From Trichocoleus desertorum ATA4-8-CV12 (GTDB lineage Bacteria > Cyanobacteriota > Cyanobacteriia > FACHB-46): a DNA stretch of 64,000 nt. The stretch is from NCBI GenBank assembly GCA_019358975.1, contig JAHHIL010000001.1, positions 62,001 to 126,000 on the forward strand. The letters run 5' to 3'. Positions 60,463-64,000 of the stretch are shown here, piece after piece. Position 1 is the stretch's first letter, and each line of letters opens with the position of its first letter. The notes under the pieces were generated by a model. The model saw only the letters and a list, made by a program, of their open reading frames with translations. It was not told the DNA's origin and did not search any database. The position numbers were made by a program, and so were the translations under genes.

Positions 60463-60623
60463 TACTCTACAGGCTCCAGAAGACATATCTAGAAGTAAAT
60501 CTATCTTTAGGGGATTGACTTATCTGCTTAGGTTGCAGATAAAGACAAGCGCTTTGGCGGTTTTTTCACCTTTACAGAATTTTTAACCTAGAAACTCTAT
60601 CTGTAAATTATTTATGCGTAAAG

Positions 60624-60821
60624 ATGGCCAAAAAAATAGTGCTTACCTGTTCTCAACTTCCGTCTCACTTGCCCTTGGGTTATCAGTTCTACGAAGCACC
60701 AGACTTTGTTGAATGTGAGCTATTGGAAGGAGAAACCTCACAAGAAGCTTTGGCCAGGGCCAAGACGGCAGGTCTAACAGTCATTGGATGGAACGTCAAA
60801 ACGCTGAACGGCAAACTATAA
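60624..60821 (+). CDS. Small hypothetical protein, 65 aa
   Basis: MAKKIVLTCSQLPSHLPLGY, then QFYEAPDFVECELLEGETSQ and EALARAKTAGLTVIGWNVKT. Soluble, with a plausible ATG and normal codon use. No family recognised. Upstream (60463-60623) nothing else is seen. Confidence 0.6.
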   Translation: MAKKIVLTCSQLPSHLPLGYQFYEAPDFVECELLEGETSQEALARAKTAGLTVIGWNVKTLNGKL

Positions 60822-61375
60822 GGACTTGGGGCTCCGCTAAAAAGGCCGCAAAAACACGAATAAGCTTCACAGAAGTCAATATTTCATCACAAAACAACTA
60901 AATAGTTAAATGAGATTAAAGGAATCAATTTCAAGACTTCGAATTCTCTTGGCAGCGAGAAGGTCTGGAGGCTTGGAGTAGCTTTACTGCAAAGGAACTG
61001 ACTCTAAACCGTCAGCAGCAGCGATTGGAAGTTAGACCGCACGCGATGTCTAACTATTGCTATCAACTGACGGTAGTTGAGTTACCTTAACAGTTGCCGA
61101 GGACTACCAACAACTTAAAGAGAGCGATCGCCTATATCACGGTTATCAGACCCAAGGTTCTGATAAATTTCGTTTTTCAATTAAGCGTGGCTGGTTTAGT
61201 AGTAAATTGGCATCAATCAGTAGATGTCAGTTGTCGCTTGGTCTCAAGCACTTCGATCTATCGAGAGAATGATTTTTAGCCGCGATCGCCGCTAGAGGTT
61301 TAAGTTTTTTTAATCAAGCGGGCAACCTGAACTCAGAGAGGGTTTGTTCGCGTCTAAACACCCAAGTTAGTTGAC
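60822..61375. other. Intergenic region with possible gene remnants
   Basis: About 550 bp. A start-less open stretch around 60925-61090 reads WQREGLEAWSSFTAKELTLN and continues to YQLTVVELP before a TAA; another frame just after it stays open to about 61270. These may be pieces of a decayed gene, but I recognise no family and codon use is not convincing. One HIP1 site lies near 61123. Confidence 0.35.
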
Positions 61376-62893
61376 ATGCGCCATCTTTCCTTATTGCTGT
61401 TGGGGCCTTCACTGTTGAGCTTGCTGATCCATCATCCGGCGGTGGCGCAGACTGATGCTATTCCGACCGAGGTGATTCGCGCCCAAGGGTTTTGGCCCCG
61501 AGCCCAGCAACTTGTGCAGGAACAGATTCTGCTAGTCAACCGCATCGAACGCGCCGTTGCTGAACCGGACCCCAACCAAGTGCGAGCCGCCAGAGGACAG
61601 TTGACCTTGCATACCGTTGCGGTGGAGCGGTTTCTCAAAAACCAGTATCCTCTACCGACATTGCTCTGTGCGCCTGCCAGGGTACGAGTTGGCGATCGCG
61701 AAGAACCTTTTACCGTGGGTTCTGGTCTCAGCCAGTCCCAGGGAATGGTTTACTGTAACTTGCATCAATCGACTCAGCGATTGGCGTCTCTTGGTAATCT
61801 GCTCGATCGCCGCCTCTACATGCTGGCTTCGGTCGCAGAGGTAAAGCCGTTGCGCCTGGTGGGAGAACGCCAAGCTCCAAGTTTGCCAGGAACTCCGACT
61901 CAAAGCCCTAACTTAGGCAAACCAGCTACTTACCGCTATGGGACTGCTCCTACCTTGCCCGCTGAGGAGCCACCCTTAATCGGCCAATCTGCCAAAACTG
62001 CGATCGCTGATTATGTGCCGCCTATGCCCCCCGCGATCGCCCCTCCTCCAGAAGCCGCTCCGGTTTTGGAGTCGATCAAGCAACTATTGGCTCGTACCCA
62101 AACTGCTTTCCCTAGTGCCGTGAGCTTCTCTACCCCGACTCGACAAGTCGAAGCGCTAGACCAATACGCCTACGGCCTCTATCCCAAAGAACGTCAGCTG
62201 TATGCTGAGTTTCTCGCTCAACCGAACACTGGAATTGCTCGTGTCTTGTTGTCGGAAGCTTATCGCCCCCAACCCAGCGCTTTACAAAATCGTTTGCAAC
62301 CCCCAGTAGCTGAGCGCTTTCCGTTTGCTCCCTTGGTACAGTCTGGGGCGCAATTTACCCCCCGATTTCTGATGGAGATCGAGAATGGTCGCTTTCAACT
62401 CGCGCAGTCTGGACTGAATTACGGTTTCATGGCTCCGATCGGAGATGTCGCCCTAGAGTCCTTGCAACCTACCCTGCCACCTAGCCAAGTAGATCTGACT
62501 CCAGACCTGCGGCAATTTTTCCTCACCTATACCCCACCTACCCAACTCGACACGATCCAAGCCGATCGCCGTCGCTTTTTCAGCGGAAAAGTTAGCAACT
62601 TGGCGTTGAGCGAACCGTTGATGAGCCAAGCTCCGATTAGCCTGAATCAAACTTACTTGGTGCGATCGCTGCAATTCCAAATGCCAGAAATTGTGATGAG
62701 CGGAGAACCTGTGTCTCGTCGCGATCGCCGCTATCTAGATCTATTACTAGAAACGCCTAGTAGCGATTACCTCTTAGCGTTTCGGCCCATGATCCGTCAC
62801 TCCGATGGCACCTACACGGTTTTGTGGCGAGTCTTGCAGCAGTTTCCAGACCCGCAAATTCAGGATCTAGACCAGCACGTCAATCTGGATTGA
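61376..62893 (+). CDS. Hypothetical exported protein, 505 aa
   Basis: A signal peptide (LSLLLLGPSLLSLLIHHPAV, cleavage after VAQ) precedes an N-terminal helical domain (about 25-150, with a cysteine at TLLCAPARV and another at MVYCNLHQS), a Pro-rich linker (about 165-235, VPPMPPAIAPPPEAAP) and a C-terminal domain to residue 505 with no recognised motif. Probably periplasmic or outer-membrane associated. Family not recognised. It is 68 bp upstream of an SLH-type lipoprotein gene and may be in the same operon. Confidence 0.75.
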   Translation: MRHLSLLLLGPSLLSLLIHHPAVAQTDAIPTEVIRAQGFWPRAQQLVQEQILLVNRIERAVAEPDPNQVRAARGQLTLHTVAVERFLKNQYPLPTLLCAPARVRVGDREEPFTVGSGLSQSQGMVYCNLHQSTQRLASLGNLLDRRLYMLASVAEVKPLRLVGERQAPSLPGTPTQSPNLGKPATYRYGTAPTLPAEEPPLIGQSAKTAIADYVPPMPPAIAPPPEAAPVLESIKQLLARTQTAFPSAVSFSTPTRQVEALDQYAYGLYPKERQLYAEFLAQPNTGIARVLLSEAYRPQPSALQNRLQPPVAERFPFAPLVQSGAQFTPRFLMEIENGRFQLAQSGLNYGFMAPIGDVALESLQPTLPPSQVDLTPDLRQFFLTYTPPTQLDTIQADRRRFFSGKVSNLALSEPLMSQAPISLNQTYLVRSLQFQMPEIVMSGEPVSRRDRRYLDLLLETPSSDYLLAFRPMIRHSDGTYTVLWRVLQQFPDPQIQDLDQHVNLD

Positions 62894-62961
62894 GGTAGCT
62901 AATTTATAGTTGGGACCAATCTGCGCTAGCGTAGGGATTGATGTTCACTGTTTAGTTCGCT

Positions 62962-64000
62962 GTGCTACCCAATCGATGCCCCGCTGTATTGGCTGGCTTG
63001 GCTGCCTCACTGCTCGTTGTGTTGACGGCTTGCGCCAATAGCCCCACAGGTAATGCTTTCAAGGACTCTCTAGCTGCCGACTCTAGGTTGCAGGAAGGTG
63101 CTGGCAACGTGGGGCTGTCGGGGAGGGATGGGCAAGCTACAACCGATGCCAATCGACCCGCTGACTTTCCGGCGGAAATTCCAATTTATCCGGAGTCCGA
63201 ATTGCAGGACATTGTCCCCGTTGCTAGTCCTAGCCCTGCCAATCCTGCCGCGACCAATCCTGGGACAAATTCCACCACTGACGAAACGCAGCCAAAGGCA
63301 TCTGGACAAGCCCAGTGGACGAGCGGCGATCCGAGTAATGCGGTACAAAGCTTTTATCTCCAACAGTTTCAAACCAATGGATGGCAACTGGTAAGCCAAG
63401 CGACTCAAGATTTACCTGCTACTTTGGTAGCGCGTCGTAATGGTTTGCAGGCGACCGTGACGATTGGGGCTACGGCTGCTGTCCCGCCACCGATATCCAG
63501 CGATCGCCCAGGAAACTCAACCCCTACACCCAGCGCTACTCCCCTTCGTAGCAGCTCGGCTACCAGCACCGTTTTCACAATTGACTACGCTGACGAAGCA
63601 GGCAGTGTTTCACCTCAAGCCGTGAATGCTAATGCTGGGCCGCAACCCGGTGATCCTGATTTTGTCGGGCCTATTCCTACTGGAGCCGCCACGACTGCCA
63701 CGGCTAGCCCAGCTCCTGTGACGACCAATGCTCAAGGTTTCACTGACCTCAATAAAGCTCCTCAAGAACTGCGCTCCTATATTAAGGACTTAGCGCAATT
63801 GGGAGTTTTACCCCTCCGCTCCAGCGATGCCAAAAGCACGACTGCCAAGAACTCCAACCTTTTGGAGCCAAACAAAATCATCACCCGCCGCGAGTACGTC
63901 CGTTGGTTAGTCACGGCGAATAACCGAATTTATAGCGATCGCGCTGGACAGCAGCTTCGCTTGGGTTCTAACAACGCCAAACCTGTATTTCAGGATGTAC
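62962..64000 (+). CDS. SLH-domain lipoprotein, 3' part missing
   Basis: From a GTG at 62962: MLPNRCPAVLAGLAASLLVV, then LTACANSPTG, a lipoprotein signal with a lipobox cysteine. The ATG at 62941 is excluded by an in-frame TAG. A disordered Pro/Thr/Ala-rich region runs to about residue 255. Then comes an S-layer homology domain: FTDLNKAPQELRSYIKDLAQ, LGVLP, ITRREYVRWLVTANNRIYSD. SLH domains bind cell-wall polymers or peptidoglycan. The frame is open to the end of the window, so length and any further domains are unknown. Confidence 0.85.
   Translation, partial: MLPNRCPAVLAGLAASLLVVLTACANSPTGNAFKDSLAADSRLQEGAGNVGLSGRDGQATTDANRPADFPAEIPIYPESELQDIVPVASPSPANPAATNPGTNSTTDETQPKASGQAQWTSGDPSNAVQSFYLQQFQTNGWQLVSQATQDLPATLVARRNGLQATVTIGATAAVPPPISSDRPGNSTPTPSATPLRSSSATSTVFTIDYADEAGSVSPQAVNANAGPQPGDPDFVGPIPTGAATTATASPAPVTTNAQGFTDLNKAPQELRSYIKDLAQLGVLPLRSSDAKSTTAKNSNLLEPNKIITRREYVRWLVTANNRIYSDRAGQQLRLGSNNAKPVFQDV

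Noticed and set aside
61094-61279. 61-residue frame as a real gene
   Set aside because: No ribosome site, no family resemblance and an unnatural composition; kept only as possible decayed sequence.

Overview
The window is cyanobacterial chromosome. The palindrome GCGATCGC (HIP1), which is over-represented in most cyanobacterial genomes, recurs throughout, and many genes are of cyanobacterial type: a helical carotenoid protein (OCP N-terminal family), a VTE6/DUF92 protein, DUF1823, minCDE, a PEP-CTERM protein, a Rre1-like regulator and ELWxxDGT-repeat proteins. Base composition is near 50% GC. A filamentous or Leptolyngbya-like lineage is plausible, but I cannot name the species.

Layout. 1-5 kb: two tandem MscS-family channels on the minus strand (one cut by the window edge), a nonsense-disrupted DUF2281 gene, an unknown gene, mnmE and a phytyl-phosphate-kinase-like membrane protein. 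5-19 kb: a 909-aa repeat protein, an SDR, exonuclease III, an exported methyltransferase, a CDF cation exporter, cyanate hydratase behind two NtcA-like boxes, endonuclease V, a pentapeptide-repeat protein, a SagB-like oxidoreductase, an exported formamidase-like protein and a broken PAS fragment. 19-24 kb: a compact minus-strand run of envelope redox genes (PQQ-type sugar dehydrogenase, lipoprotein Mn-SOD, NOX/ferric-reductase-like flavocytochrome, a 52-aa membrane peptide and a large membrane protein). 24-28 kb: an AI-2E-family transporter flanked by 46-bp direct repeats, an AT-rich HIP1-free stretch with an ApeA-like HEPN protein, and tRNA-Thr(UGU). 28-32 kb: sulfate uptake genes sbpA-cysT-cysW with two NIL-domain genes and no cysA. 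32-38 kb: Rre1-like regulator, ferredoxin-like protein, minE, minD, minC, a DUF1537 kinase and a membrane protein. 38-45.6 kb: an RsbQ-type hydrolase beside a PAS-GAF histidine kinase, a transketolase-like enzyme divergent from class I aldolase, and an aspartate-type aminotransferase.

The most striking region is 45.9-50.9 kb, which reads as a decayed chromosomal integron. Six attC-like sites of 86-87 bp (46003, 46747, 47710, 48330, 48867, 49966) and one half site (45928) separate single-gene cassettes, all on the minus strand. At the head of the array, on the opposite strand, lies a frameshifted N-terminal remnant of an integron-type tyrosine recombinase (50776-50911). Cassettes encode a GFA-family protein, a SAM methyltransferase broken by an amber codon, a protein with a weak HEPN-like motif, a DUF4440/SnoaL-like protein, an ADP-ribosylglycohydrolase and an unknown protein. 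HIP1 sites nearly vanish here.

51-64 kb: pyrC, a PEP-CTERM protein, delta-9 desaturase divergent from an unusual TetR regulator whose C-terminal half resembles a degenerate tyrosine recombinase (two TGCAAG-N5-CTTGCA palindromes lie between them), gamma-glutamyltransferase, acylphosphatase, a helical carotenoid protein, bioF, small conserved proteins, and the start of an SLH-domain lipoprotein that runs off the window.
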